Shown here: in pieces, positions 55,351 through 64,000 of the stretch | Numbering within the stretch: position 1 is the stretch's first letter | How the letters are laid out: every line of letters starts with the position of its first letter | DNA from: Flavobacterium aquariorum | GTDB taxonomy: Bacteria; Bacteroidota; Bacteroidia; Flavobacteriales; Flavobacteriaceae | Length of the DNA: 64,000 nt | Assembly: GCF_003254745.1 (NCBI RefSeq) | Contig: NZ_QKXH01000002.1 | Location: 62,001-126,000 of the forward strand | Reading direction: 5' to 3' | Program-made: the position numbers and the translations under genes | The notes under the pieces: model-generated | Databases searched by the model: none | What the model was told of the DNA's origin: nothing | The model's input: only the letters and a program-made list of their open reading frames with translations

Positions 55351-55378
55351 AACTCCCGAATGGTTACATTCGGGAGTT
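55351..55378. terminator. Shared hairpin between convergent genes
   Basis: An 11-bp perfect stem (55351-55361 with 55368-55378, AACTCCCGAAT type). It lies between the stops of a plus-strand and a minus-strand gene and could serve both, although T-runs on both sides are short. Confidence 0.7.
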
Positions 55379-55383
55379 GTTGA

Positions 55384-56148
55384 TTATGCTTTTTTTCCAA
55401 CATAAATGCAGATGGGATAATGAAGATAATACTTGCCTTCAATACGGTTTACGCTTATACCCAAATCATTTTTATCAACATCTTGTGTAATCATCAATCG
55501 AAGTTTTTCTTTTTCAATATTCGAAAGATAAGATGCATTCAGCTGTGTTTCTAATTCTATTGGCATTTCATAAAAGAACTTTTTGCATTCTTTTATTTGA
55601 GAGGCTTGAAATAATGCATCAAAACTTTCGCCCGTCAAAACTCCTGCATGAGATGAATCTCTAATTTTTTCCATCTGATCATATTTATTTACTTTTTCAT
55701 TTGGCAAAACAGCATCAACAACCATAATAGTTCCATTGGTTTTACAAACTCTAATCATTTCATCAAAAACTTTTTCATAATCTATAAAATGATGAAAACT
55801 GAAACGGGTAACAACAATCGAAAATTGATTATCAAAAAATTGCAGCGGCACTACATCATCTAATATCCAATTGATGTTCGTTAGATTATTAGCCAATTGT
55901 AATTTCTCTGCTTCATCAAGCATTCCTTTTGTAATGTCAATTCCTGTAACATGATGAGCATACTTGGCAAACTCACATGTTACAATACCCGAACCACAGG
56001 CGATATCAAGAACAATGTCTTCTTTTGACACATCCGCCATTTCAATCAATAATTCCAATGAATCCCGATGTGCCGCAACAGCCGTATAGGATGTGGCCTG
56101 TTTTGAAAACTGTTTTTTAATATTTTCGTTATGCAATTGCTTATCCAT
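55384..56148 (-). CDS. Class I SAM-dependent methyltransferase
   Basis: 254 residues from ATG 56148 (MDKQLHNENIKKQF); the TTG at 56163 is less likely. UbiE/Methyltransf_11 motifs: IVLDIACGSGIVTCEFA (SAM loop, about 50-66), VTGIDITKGML, and VTRFSFHHF. Start KKQFSKQATSYTAV is like BioC/UbiE relatives. Divergent from an AraC-type gene 51 bases away, which may regulate it. Substrate unknown. Confidence 0.88.
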   Translation of the reverse strand: MDKQLHNENIKKQFSKQATSYTAVAAHRDSLELLIEMADVSKEDIVLDIACGSGIVTCEFAKYAHHVTGIDITKGMLDEAEKLQLANNLTNINWILDDVVPLQFFDNQFSIVVTRFSFHHFIDYEKVFDEMIRVCKTNGTIMVVDAVLPNEKVNKYDQMEKIRDSSHAGVLTGESFDALFQASQIKECKKFFYEMPIELETQLNASYLSNIEKEKLRLMITQDVDKNDLGISVNRIEGKYYLHYPICIYVGKKA

Positions 56149-56199
56149 ATTTTTTTTATTCAAAAATAATTAAAAGCAATAGTGTAAATTTGCGACATT

Positions 56200-57000
56200 A
56201 TGACAAAAAGTATCAAAAAAGAGACAATGTTTCCAATTGAATTGGGTTTCATCATAAATCCCGAATTACCCATTATAGCTTTGGCTTTAGATGTTTTTGA
56301 AACTCAATGTGCCGATAAACACTCACATCCAAGAGCACAATTAATTTATTCCTGTAGCGGAACAATGAGGGTAACCGTTGAAAATCATGTATGGCTAGTC
56401 ACCTCAAGACAAGCCATTTGGGTACCAAGTCTGTATGAACATCACGTTGCTTTTTTAAAAAACAATCATGTTCGCAATTTATTTATTGACACATCGGTAT
56501 TAAGCAATTTACCAGACACTTGCTTTGCTTTGGATGTTTCTCCTTTTCTTAGGGAATTAATTTTAAGAATTGTAAACATTGGAACAGATTACCAAATGAA
56601 TAGTGCTGAAGGCAGAATCATTCAGGTTACACTTGATGAATTGGCAGGAATAAAGTCAACCAAATGTTTTTTACCTATTTCAAATGAACCTCGTTTAAAA
56701 AAAGTAATGGATGAGCTTATCAATAATGCAAGTGATAAAAGAACGATAGAGGAGTTTGCTTCGCTAGCCTGCACAACTTCCCGTACTTTATCCCGGTTAT
56801 TTATCAAAGAAGTTGGAATGACCTTCGTAAATTGGAGAAAGCAAATCCGTATGATGGAAGCAATAGAAAGACTCGAAAAAGGAATTCCTATTGCTCAAAT
56901 TGCATTAGAACTAGGGTACAATAGCACCAGTTCATTTATTGAAGTATTCCGCAAAGAATTTGGGGTTTCACCCAGCAATTATCTGAAAGAAAAAAATTAA
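56200..57000 (+). CDS. AraC family regulator with cupin sensor
   Basis: 266 residues. N-terminal cupin (about 20-110, HSHPRAQLIYSCSGTMRVTVENHVWLV, ending VPSLYEHHV) and C-terminal AraC helix-turn-helix pair (about 170-266: RTIEEFASLACTTSRTLSRLFIKEVGMTFVNWRKQIRMMEA then IAQIALELGYNSTSSFIEVFRKEFGVSPSNYL). This is the AraC branch that often controls the gene next door. Divergent from the methyltransferase gene with a short shared region. Confidence 0.9.
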   Translation: MTKSIKKETMFPIELGFIINPELPIIALALDVFETQCADKHSHPRAQLIYSCSGTMRVTVENHVWLVTSRQAIWVPSLYEHHVAFLKNNHVRNLFIDTSVLSNLPDTCFALDVSPFLRELILRIVNIGTDYQMNSAEGRIIQVTLDELAGIKSTKCFLPISNEPRLKKVMDELINNASDKRTIEEFASLACTTSRTLSRLFIKEVGMTFVNWRKQIRMMEAIERLEKGIPIAQIALELGYNSTSSFIEVFRKEFGVSPSNYLKEKN

Positions 57001-57002
57001 AC

Positions 57003-57392
57003 CTACAACCTCTCCACCAAATCTCCAGCATCAATATCACTATGTGAGACATCATAAACGGATTGACCATTTTTAATCAGCAATAATTGTGGCGACTGAT
57101 GATAAACTCCAAAACGTGAAGCTATTTCATTGGAAATATCTCGGTATTCCAATAAATCCAAGAAATAAGTATCTACTCTATCTTCCAAAGCAAATTCATT
57201 TTCAAATTGTTTCAACGCAAATCTGCTTATACTGCAACGCGTGCTGTGTTTAAAAATCGCTACCGGTTTTTCATTTGATGCGCTAACAATCTCATTCAGT
57301 TGATCTAAATTGGTTAATGGAATCCAATTGATTTTGCCCACAATTTCTTTCTTTTCTTCTGAATTACCAAATAGGGAATTGAATATACTCAT
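57003..57392 (-). CDS. ytxJ: Bacillithiol-system redox protein YtxJ
   Basis: 129 residues, thioredoxin-like. The motif HSTRCSISRFALKQF carries a single Cys, as in YtxJ monothiol bacilliredoxins, and the fold continues with FGVYHQSPQLLLIKNG with the cis-Pro. It suggests that the organism uses bacillithiol. It converges on the AraC gene 2 bases from its stop. Confidence 0.88.
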   Translation of the reverse strand: MSIFNSLFGNSEEKKEIVGKINWIPLTNLDQLNEIVSASNEKPVAIFKHSTRCSISRFALKQFENEFALEDRVDTYFLDLLEYRDISNEIASRFGVYHQSPQLLLIKNGQSVYDVSHSDIDAGDLVERL

Positions 57393-57544
57393 TTTGTCGT
57401 ATTTTATGTCTTTTTGTCTTTATAAAGTAATGAAAATCATAGCTAAAACGTCAAATTGTCCGTAAATTTATAGTGGAATATAATTTGATATTTAGATTGC
57501 AAAGTTAGTTATTAAACATCTAAAAAAACATAAAACCTTTAATC

Positions 57545-60151
57545 ATGAACATTAATAAATTTACCATTAAATCGCAGGAAGCCATACAGCTTTCACAGCA
57601 ACTGGTTCAGAGTTTGGGTCAACAACAAATCGAGAACGAACACATTTTCAAAGCTATATTTGAAGTAGACGAAAATGTGGCTCCGTTTATTTTGAAAAAA
57701 CTCAACGTCAATGTGCCTTTGTTTATTCAAATTTTAGACAGTACCATTCAGAGTTTTCCAAAAGTATCCGGAGGCGAAATTCAGCTTTCGAGAAGTGCCA
57801 ATACGACCCTGAACGAAGCCGAAATCATTGCCAAAAAAATGAACGACGAATACGTTTCCATCGAGCATTTGATTCTGGCCATTTTTGATTCCAAAAGCAA
57901 AGCAGCCCAAATCCTAAAAGACCAAGGCGTAACCGGAAAAGGATTAAAAGCCGCTATCGAAGAATTACGCAAAGGCGAAAGAGTAACTTCTGCTTCTGCC
58001 GAAGAAACCTACAATGCTTTGAATAAATATGCCAAAAACTTAAACGAATTGGCTCGAACCGGAAAACTGGATCCAGTAATTGGCCGCGACGAAGAAATTC
58101 GACGAGTGTTGCAAATACTTACCCGAAGAACCAAAAACAACCCTATGCTTGTGGGAGAACCCGGTGTAGGTAAAACCGCCATTGCCGAAGGTCTCGCGCA
58201 CCGAATTGTAGATGGCGACGTACCCGACAATTTGAAGGAAAAAATTGTATTCTCACTCGATATGGGAGCCCTGATTGCAGGTGCAAAATACAAAGGAGAA
58301 TTCGAGGAACGATTGAAATCGGTGGTTAAAGAAGTAATCGCCGCCGAAGGAGATATCGTCCTGTTTATTGACGAAATTCACACACTTGTGGGCGCAGGCG
58401 GTGGCGAAGGCGCGATGGATGCCGCCAATATTCTGAAACCGGCTCTGGCTCGTGGAGAATTAAGAGCTATCGGTGCTACGACTTTGGACGAATACCAAAA
58501 ATATTTCGAAAAAGACAAAGCCCTTGAACGCCGTTTCCAAAAAATCATGATTGAGGAACCAGATACCGAAAGTGCGATTTCGATTCTCAGAGGAATCAAG
58601 GAAAAATACGAAACCCATCATAAAGTACAAATCAAGGACGACGCCATCATTGCTGCCGTAACGCTTTCGCAACGCTACATCACCAATCGTTTCCTTCCAG
58701 ACAAAGCTATCGATTTGATGGACGAAGCTGCTTCGAAACTGCGTATGGAAATCAACTCCAAACCAGAAGAATTGGACGTTTTGGATCGAAAAATAATGCA
58801 GCTGGAAATTGAAATCGAAGCCATCAAACGCGAAAAAGACGAAAGTAAACTCAAAGTATTGGGAATGGATTTGGCCAATCTCAAAGAAGAACGAAACGAG
58901 ATTTACGCCAAATGGAAATCCGAGAAAGAAGTTGCCGATAATATTCAGGATGTAAAAACCGAAATCGAGAATTTCAAATACGAAGCCGAACGTGCCGAAC
59001 GTGACGGGGATTACGGTAAGGTAGCCGAAATTCGTTACGGAAAAATCAAAGAAGCCCAAGAACGGCTAGCAGTTTATACCAAACAATTACAAGAAAACCA
59101 ATCGGGAACTTCGTTGATCAAAGAAGAAGTAACCCGCGAAGATATTGCCGAAGTGGTAGCCAAATGGACCGGAATTCCCGTAATGAAAATGTTGCAGGGC
59201 GAACGCGAAAAACTGTTGCATCTGGAAAACGAATTGCACCATCGCGTGGTGGGTCAGGAAGAAGCCATCCAAGCCGTGAGCGATGCCGTAAGACGCAGCC
59301 GTGCCGGATTACAGGACGTAAAAAAACCGGTGGGAACCTTCCTTTTCCTTGGAACAACAGGAGTGGGGAAAACCGAGCTTGCCAAAGCCCTTGCCGAATA
59401 TCTGTTTGACGATGAAAACGCCATGACCCGAATCGATATGAGCGAATACCAAGAACGACACAGTGTGAGCCGATTGGTAGGAGCGCCTCCAGGATATATA
59501 GGCTATGAAGAGGGTGGACAATTAACCGAGGCCGTACGAAGAAAACCGTATTCCGTGATTCTGTTGGACGAAATCGAAAAAGCCCATCCCGACACCTTCA
59601 ACATTTTGTTGCAAGTGCTTGACGAAGGCCGTTTGACTGATAACAAAGGACGCTTGGCCGATTTCAAAAACACCATTATCATTATGACTTCCAACATGGG
59701 AAGCCAAATCATACAAGAAAAATTTGATAATCTAAAAGGAAGTATTGAAGCCGCCACCGAGATTGCCAAAATCGAAGTACTCGCCTTATTGAAACAAACC
59801 GTGCGCCCCGAGTTCATCAACCGTATCGACGAAATCGTAATGTTCACGCCATTAACCAGTGCTAACATTGCTCAAATAGTGGGATTACAATTGAAAAATG
59901 TGACCAAAATGCTTGCTCAACAAGGCATCACGATGGACGCCACACCTGAAGCCATCGCGTATCTGTCCGAGAAAGGTTATGATCCGCAATTTGGTGCCAG
60001 ACCCGTAAAACGAGTAATTCAAAGAGACGTTCTCAACCAACTCTCCAAAGAAATTCTCGCCGGAAAAGTACATCCCGACAGCATCATCCTACTCGATGCC
60101 TTCGACAACGAACTCGTTTTTAGGAATCAAACCGAGTTGGTACACGAATAA
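57545..60151 (+). CDS. clpB: ATP-dependent chaperone ClpB
   Basis: Hsp100 disaggregase, 868 residues, the usual length. Double Clp_N domain (about 1-145), first AAA+ with GEPGVGKT Walker A (about 203-210) and [22 protein letters not shown], the coiled-coil middle domain (about 400-530), second AAA+ with [15 protein letters not shown] (about 603-617), [29 protein letters not shown] and a C-terminal domain ending RNQTELVHE. Region 57545-60151 is noticeably richer in G/C than the flanks. Followed by two hairpins. Confidence 0.97.
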   Translation: MNINKFTIKSQEAIQLSQQLVQSLGQQQIENEHIFKAIFEVDENVAPFILKKLNVNVPLFIQILDSTIQSFPKVSGGEIQLSRSANTTLNEAEIIAKKMNDEYVSIEHLILAIFDSKSKAAQILKDQGVTGKGLKAAIEELRKGERVTSASAEETYNALNKYAKNLNELARTGKLDPVIGRDEEIRRVLQILTRRTKNNPMLVGEPGVGKTAIAEGLAHRIVDGDVPDNLKEKIVFSLDMGALIAGAKYKGEFEERLKSVVKEVIAAEGDIVLFIDEIHTLVGAGGGEGAMDAANILKPALARGELRAIGATTLDEYQKYFEKDKALERRFQKIMIEEPDTESAISILRGIKEKYETHHKVQIKDDAIIAAVTLSQRYITNRFLPDKAIDLMDEAASKLRMEINSKPEELDVLDRKIMQLEIEIEAIKREKDESKLKVLGMDLANLKEERNEIYAKWKSEKEVADNIQDVKTEIENFKYEAERAERDGDYGKVAEIRYGKIKEAQERLAVYTKQLQENQSGTSLIKEEVTREDIAEVVAKWTGIPVMKMLQGEREKLLHLENELHHRVVGQEEAIQAVSDAVRRSRAGLQDVKKPVGTFLFLGTTGVGKTELAKALAEYLFDDENAMTRIDMSEYQERHSVSRLVGAPPGYIGYEEGGQLTEAVRRKPYSVILLDEIEKAHPDTFNILLQVLDEGRLTDNKGRLADFKNTIIIMTSNMGSQIIQEKFDNLKGSIEAATEIAKIEVLALLKQTVRPEFINRIDEIVMFTPLTSANIAQIVGLQLKNVTKMLAQQGITMDATPEAIAYLSEKGYDPQFGARPVKRVIQRDVLNQLSKEILAGKVHPDSIILLDAFDNELVFRNQTELVHE

Positions 60152-60170
60152 ATAAAAATATCCGTAAAAA

Positions 60171-60201
60171 CCTTTGCCAAAGTTTTGAACTTTGGCAAAG
60201 G
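60171..60201 (+). repeat. 14-bp hairpin with 3-base loop after clpB
   Basis: CCTTTGCCAAAGTT (60171-60184) pairs exactly with 60188-60201 around TTG. No T-run follows, so it may stabilise the clpB 3' end rather than stop transcription. Confidence 0.8.
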
Positions 60202-60208
60202 TAACAGA

Positions 60209-60242
60209 AAGCACTAGTCGAAAGATTGGTGCTTTTTTTTTT
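60209..60242 (+). terminator. Terminator of clpB
   Basis: A stem of about 11 bp with one mismatch (AAGCACTAGTC against GATTGGTGCTT) around GAAA, followed by ten T. Confidence 0.85.
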
Positions 60243-60348
60243 AGGAGCAGAGATATTCGGTTTTTCATCAGCTTTACTCCCGCTGTCCGCAATATCTTTT
60301 ATGCCAAACCCCGGCATAAAAGGATATTTGCTCTCATCGGGGCTAGTC
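60243..60348 (+). repeat. Dispersed hairpin element, copy C
   Basis: AGGAGCAGA (60243-60251), TACTCCCG (60275-60282), an inner stem of about 15 bp (60291-60305 with 60313-60328, TCTTTTATGCC against GGCATAAAAGGA) and CGGGGCTA (60338-60345). Ends match copies A and B; the inner stem is unrelated. It lies between clpB and the HamA-like gene. Confidence 0.8.
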
Positions 60349-60449
60349 GAGATGGCTTGTTTTTAAATAATGCTTTCTTTTAAATTTTATGGTAAACCGT
60401 AAAACATTAAGTAATATCTTTATTAAAATTACTTTAAACAAATAATTTA

Positions 60450-61232
60450 ATGATAGTTAATAATATTTTCAATACAAAAAATCACGATTTAGGAAATGGA
60501 AATACTCTAAATATTATCGAAATTGATGAAATTGATGGTAATCTAAAAAATTATCTTGACGAAAAATTAATTTCAATATGTTATGGTCCAAGAGAAATAG
60601 ATATATCAACTGTGAAATTAAAAATATTGAAATTCTTAAATAGCAAAAAGAAAACGCTTAATGGAGTTTCAGATAATACAATAGTAATGGGTGCAATTAC
60701 CGAATTTATGGTACATCTTTTTTTAAATAGTCTAAATTTTGTACAAGAATTTACATTTAAAAATTTGGAAGAAGGTTCTATGAAGAAAGGATTTGATGGT
60801 TATTACAGTTTGGAAGAAAATTGTTGGATTGTCGAGAGTAAATCTGGAAGTATTCAAACGAAAGGCAATTCACATGCTACAAAAATAAATGAAGCTTATT
60901 CTGGTTTAATAAAAATGCTTGAAGGAAAAACAAATAATAGTCCTTGGGAAAATGCTTATAACCATTCCATAATGGTTAACTCAAAAAAGAGTATTTCAGA
61001 TAAATTGAATGAACTTGATATTAATTATACACGCGGAAAATTTGAAAACATTAAAGATTTTAATATTATTCCAGCATCAACAATGATTTATAATAATGAA
61101 TGGGACAATAGATGCAATAATTTTGAAGATGAAGTTATAAAAGCAATAGATGACTTTAATTATAAAAACATTAGAGTAATTTGTATAAATAAAAAGTCTT
61201 TGAGTAATTTTAGAAAATACCTTGAAAGCTAA
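60450..61232 (+). CDS. hamA: HamA/AbpA-like nuclease (DUF1837)
   Basis: 260 residues, no signal. A PD-(D/E)xK-type core is visible: E85 in GAITEFMVHLFL, D116 in KKGFDGYY and E129/K131 in WIVESKSG, with the usual spacing. This fits the DUF1837 family that includes HamA of Hachiman and AbpA. In those systems HamA cuts DNA once released by the helicase partner. It shares one base with the helicase gene (TAATG overlap). Sequence is very A/T-rich, with codon use unlike clpB beside it, which suggests recent acquisition. The call rests on motif and operon, not on a search. Confidence 0.68.
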   Translation: MIVNNIFNTKNHDLGNGNTLNIIEIDEIDGNLKNYLDEKLISICYGPREIDISTVKLKILKFLNSKKKTLNGVSDNTIVMGAITEFMVHLFLNSLNFVQEFTFKNLEEGSMKKGFDGYYSLEENCWIVESKSGSIQTKGNSHATKINEAYSGLIKMLEGKTNNSPWENAYNHSIMVNSKKSISDKLNELDINYTRGKFENIKDFNIIPASTMIYNNEWDNRCNNFEDEVIKAIDDFNYKNIRVICINKKSLSNFRKYLES

Positions 61233-63721
61233 TGCAAAATCCAAATCGACAATTTACAGCAGCTTTCAAAAACAATAATTTTAGGAATGTTATTGAAAAA
61301 TTAACAAGTGATAAAATTCTTGATACAAATGAAAAATCATATGTTTTAGCTTGTGCTTTACTGTTTCTAAAAGAGTATGAAAATGATAAAAGATATAAAA
61401 GTTTTGCGGATTTTGCATATTTTTTAATTTTAAAGTACTCCGTTTTTTATAAAGACTACAAACCTCTTTATGATTTCTCAACAAATTTTGGTTTTTACCC
61501 CATTACAAAAATAATTTTAGAAAATAATTTACTTGAAACAACTGGAATAAATGATGAATTAATTCAGATTGGGCTTGATAATTTTCAGAATATAGACGAG
61601 AAGTATTACGAAACACTAGAGCAAAATAAGAATAAAAATTTATTTTTAGAAGACCAAACAAATGAAAAAAGTTATTTAGCACCAACCTCATTTGGTAAAA
61701 GTTCAATAATTATTGATTACATTAAAAGACTTGAAAACAAGGAAAGGATAGCAATAATAGTACCTACTAAATCATTATTGATGCAAACATACAAGATGAT
61801 TAAAGGAGCTAATTTAAATTACAAATTACTTTTTCATGATGAAATGTATGAGAAAGAAAAATCCTTTATTGCAATTTTCACTCAAGAAAGAGCATTGAGG
61901 TTATTAAAAAAACAAAAAAAAATATTTTATGATGTTTTGATAATTGATGAGGCACACAAAATTTTAGAGAGTGTTAAAGACAAAAGCAATAGAAGTGTAT
62001 TATTATCAAGATTAATATCATTAAATAAAAATTTAAACTCAAATCATAAAGTCATATACTTATCTCCTTTAATTGAAGATGTCGAAAATATAAAAATCTA
62101 TGAGAATCAAAACATTAAAAACTACAGAATTAATTTCAACATAAAAGAACCTGAACTATTCGAATATAAGTTAAATGGCGATGTTATAAAACATAATAGG
62201 TTTTTTATAAATAATAATTTTGAAGGTTTTCTAACAGATAATATTACAAATTATTTTAAATATCTTATTTCTAATTCAGGAGAAAAAAATTTCATTTATC
62301 ACGCAAGGCCAATAAAAGTAGAGGAAATAGCTAAAGACTTTTGTAAAAATTTAGAAAAAACGACTGATTTAGTCAATATCAAAATAATTATTGATATCCT
62401 AAAAAAGGAAGTACATAAAGATTTCTATGTTATAGATTATTTAGAATATGGTCTTTTATATATCCATGGCCAAATGCCTGATTTAATTAAAGAATATTTA
62501 GAAAAAAAATATAAAGAGTTAGATGAAATAAAGTATTTAGTGGCTAATTCTGTTATTCTTGAAGGAATAAACATGCCAATAGACACACTATTCATATTTA
62601 ATACTTATGGATTAGGAGGAAAAGGATTAACCAATTTAATAGGAAGAGTAAATCGTTTAAATGAAATATTTAAGGATAACAAAGATAAGTTATACAAATT
62701 ACTACCAAAAATCCATTTTATAAATACCAAAGAGTATAACTCAACCGAAAACAAAATTAGTAATATGCTTCCAATAATTAAATCATTAAGATCTAGTGTT
62801 TTTAAAGATGAAGTCAAGAATCCTCTTCTCTTAAATTATGATATAGAAAGCATTAAAAATAAAGATTCTAATGAGCAGGAACGGTTAAGAGAATCAAAAA
62901 GAAAAATCCAAGAACAGGAAAGATTTTTAAATACTATACCTGAAAATAAATTTGAAAAATTAAAACAATATTTAATAGAATCTGGAATTATCAATCTATA
63001 CAAATGTGAAATAGATGAATTGACAAAAATGATATTACTCAAATTAGACTTAAAAAATCAGTGGGAAGATATTGAAATATTAGAAAAAATATATTCAATT
63101 TTTATTGAAGATAATTTAGATATAATTTCAGATAATGAATTTAAAAGGTTTGAATATAAAGAAACTAGAAATCATTATAAATTTTATATAACAGTAAATC
63201 AAAAGAGATCTTTAAAAGAAAATATAGAGGATTTATTAAGATATTTTATTGAAAAAGCAAAATCTCCAATAAAAAAAGAAAGAATGTTTTATTTTGGAAC
63301 TGCTTATGGTAGAGAAGTATATGATCAAATAAATAGTCCTAAAGGATCTAAAGTCTATATTGACTTAAGAACAGTTGAGAAAGAGAATGAATTGATTAAT
63401 TTGGCAATTGTTAAGTTAAAAATGGAAGATAATTTTATTAGTTTCACACTGAATAAATTTATTGTATTTCTTTATGATTATGACTTAATATCTGAAGATA
63501 TCTATAATCTATATGTTTATGGAACGACTGAAAAAAACAAAATAAAATTCACAAAATTTGGAATGAATGTTAGTCTTGTAAGTAAACTTGATCTTGATAA
63601 TCAATTAAAAAACATTGAACTTGATAAAAATAATAACATAAAAGTTAATCTATTATTTAAAGAATACTTAAAATCTTTAAATGACTTTCAAAGATTTGAA
63701 ATTGAAAGATTTATAAATTAA
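61232..63721 (+). CDS. hamB: DEAH helicase, HamB/AbpB-like
   Basis: 829 residues, superfamily 2 helicase. Motif I PTSFGKSS (151-158), Ia IIVPTKSLLMQTY, motif II D239-E240-A241-H242, motif III YLSPL, motif V ANSVILEGINMP (438-449) and motif VI LTNLIGRVNRLNE (466-478). The N-terminal 130 residues and the C-terminal 350 have no recognised domain. The pair nuclease-helicase with a start inside the stop of the first gene is the Hachiman/AbpAB layout. Very A/T-rich. Alternatives are another helicase-nuclease defence type. Confidence 0.7.
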   Translation: MQNPNRQFTAAFKNNNFRNVIEKLTSDKILDTNEKSYVLACALLFLKEYENDKRYKSFADFAYFLILKYSVFYKDYKPLYDFSTNFGFYPITKIILENNLLETTGINDELIQIGLDNFQNIDEKYYETLEQNKNKNLFLEDQTNEKSYLAPTSFGKSSIIIDYIKRLENKERIAIIVPTKSLLMQTYKMIKGANLNYKLLFHDEMYEKEKSFIAIFTQERALRLLKKQKKIFYDVLIIDEAHKILESVKDKSNRSVLLSRLISLNKNLNSNHKVIYLSPLIEDVENIKIYENQNIKNYRINFNIKEPELFEYKLNGDVIKHNRFFINNNFEGFLTDNITNYFKYLISNSGEKNFIYHARPIKVEEIAKDFCKNLEKTTDLVNIKIIIDILKKEVHKDFYVIDYLEYGLLYIHGQMPDLIKEYLEKKYKELDEIKYLVANSVILEGINMPIDTLFIFNTYGLGGKGLTNLIGRVNRLNEIFKDNKDKLYKLLPKIHFINTKEYNSTENKISNMLPIIKSLRSSVFKDEVKNPLLLNYDIESIKNKDSNEQERLRESKRKIQEQERFLNTIPENKFEKLKQYLIESGIINLYKCEIDELTKMILLKLDLKNQWEDIEILEKIYSIFIEDNLDIISDNEFKRFEYKETRNHYKFYITVNQKRSLKENIEDLLRYFIEKAKSPIKKERMFYFGTAYGREVYDQINSPKGSKVYIDLRTVEKENELINLAIVKLKMEDNFISFTLNKFIVFLYDYDLISEDIYNLYVYGTTEKNKIKFTKFGMNVSLVSKLDLDNQLKNIELDKNNNIKVNLLFKEYLKSLNDFQRFEIERFIN

Positions 63722-63727
63722 ATACTA

Positions 63728-63890
63728 GCTCCGATGGCACGGATATATTGCCCGATAGCGCGGATTTGCAATCCGTGCCCATTCCTATCGTCAAGTCCAA
63801 CTTACTATTCTCTATTTATTAAAGCATTCTTTATACTATCATTATCGAATCACTTTACAAGCACGGATTGCAAATCCGCGCTATCGGAGC
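63728..63890. repeat. REP-like element with 27-bp perfect arms
   Basis: Arms 63752-63778 and 63861-63887 (CCGATAGCGCGGATTTGCAA type) are exact reverse complements. Each arm holds a smaller palindrome GGATTTGCAATCC. Outer GCTCCGAT (63728-63735) and ATCGGAGC (63883-63890) frame the unit. It resembles REP-type repeats moved by RAYT transposases, but no such gene is in the window. Confidence 0.8.
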
Positions 63891-63941
63891 AAACAATACA
63901 ACACTTATCAAAACTATAGGCACCCCCGCTAGCGCGAGCGT

Positions 63942-64000
63942 CCCGCTCGTGAACACTAGCATAAACAAACAATTATAAATTTGAAATCGGCACGAGCGGG
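63942..64000. repeat. Second palindromic repeat, cut by the window edge
   Basis: CCCGCTCGTG (63942-63951) matches CACGAGCGGG at 63991-64000 as an inverted repeat; CGAGCG-TCC-CGCTCG lies just inside the left part. The right side is not complete here. Confidence 0.65.

Larger units (their letters stand above)
60152..60449. other. Spacer between clpB and the defence-type module
   Basis: 298 bases holding three stacked structures, listed separately: a 14-bp hairpin, a terminator and dispersed element copy C. The last 100 bases are plain A/T-rich DNA leading into the module. Confidence 0.7.
63722..64000. other. Repeat-filled region after the defence-type module
   Basis: 279 bases up to the window edge. 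It is made of two palindromic repeats (63728-63890 and 63942-64000, listed separately), in sharp G/C contrast with the module. The short ORF covering it is a by-product of the repeats. Confidence 0.75.

Noticed and set aside
58460..59059. 199-residue minus-strand ORF inside clpB
   Set aside because: Antisense frame kept open by clpB codon use; Phe-rich composition is typical of such shadows.
63734..63919. 61-residue ORF after the helicase
   Set aside because: Covers the palindromic repeat; the peptide repeats the repeat and is not a gene.

Overview
The window reads as a chromosomal segment of a Flavobacterium-like member of the Bacteroidota. The evidence is a SusC/SusD pair, a low-GC sequence with A/T-rich spacers, promoters of the Bacteroidota type (TTG, 17-23 bases, TAnnTTTG), weak or absent Shine-Dalgarno sites, a YtxJ-type bacillithiol protein, and an arginine pathway built on the transcarbamylase (SOTCase-like) that acts on acylated ornithine. 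No rRNA, intact tRNA, CRISPR array, transposase or integrase was found.

Layout. 1-581 is non-coding with one perfect hairpin. 582-6372 is a four-gene outer-membrane uptake operon (SusC, SusD-like lipoprotein, two small lipoproteins) closed by a terminator. 6601-15056 holds a large GAF protein, an HD-domain/PycTM fusion, a very large surface lipoprotein (metallophosphoesterase, possible kinase-like middle, beta-barrel) and a lipoprotein of unknown role. 15408-21742 is a tripartite RND efflux operon with a metal-type palindrome upstream. 22174-31468 carries a pentapeptide protein, a stress-type membrane protein, a MacAB-like ABC export set, VOC and GNAT proteins, an AraC/response regulator/histidine kinase set, and miaE. 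31599-39606 has glyA divergent from fahA, a lipoprotein, a carbonic anhydrase/porin pair and a secreted esterase with TPRs.

40467-52188 is the biosynthetic core: an operon-like run GNAT-argG-argC-argD-proA-GNAT-proB-argF'-argB-argE-argH that covers glutamate to arginine through acylated intermediates and the first two steps to proline. It is preceded by a structured leader and a good promoter, and nearly all of its spacers contain short repeated words or inverted repeats. 52379-60151 holds a lipoprotein, a DUF2157-type membrane pair, a methyltransferase/AraC divergent pair, ytxJ and clpB. 60450-63721 is a two-gene, very A/T-rich module (DUF1837/HamA-like nuclease plus DEAH helicase) that looks like a Hachiman/AbpAB-type anti-phage system, placed between a dispersed hairpin element and two palindromic repeats at the right edge.

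The strongest candidates for something not well described are: the dispersed element with constant ends and a changing hairpin (three good copies, one decayed), the word-repeat spacers of the arg operon, the arginine-operon leader with two CGG codons, the HD-PycTM fusion without a neighbouring cyclase, and the kinase-like module inside the phosphoesterase/barrel protein. All functional calls are from reading the sequence; no database search was possible.
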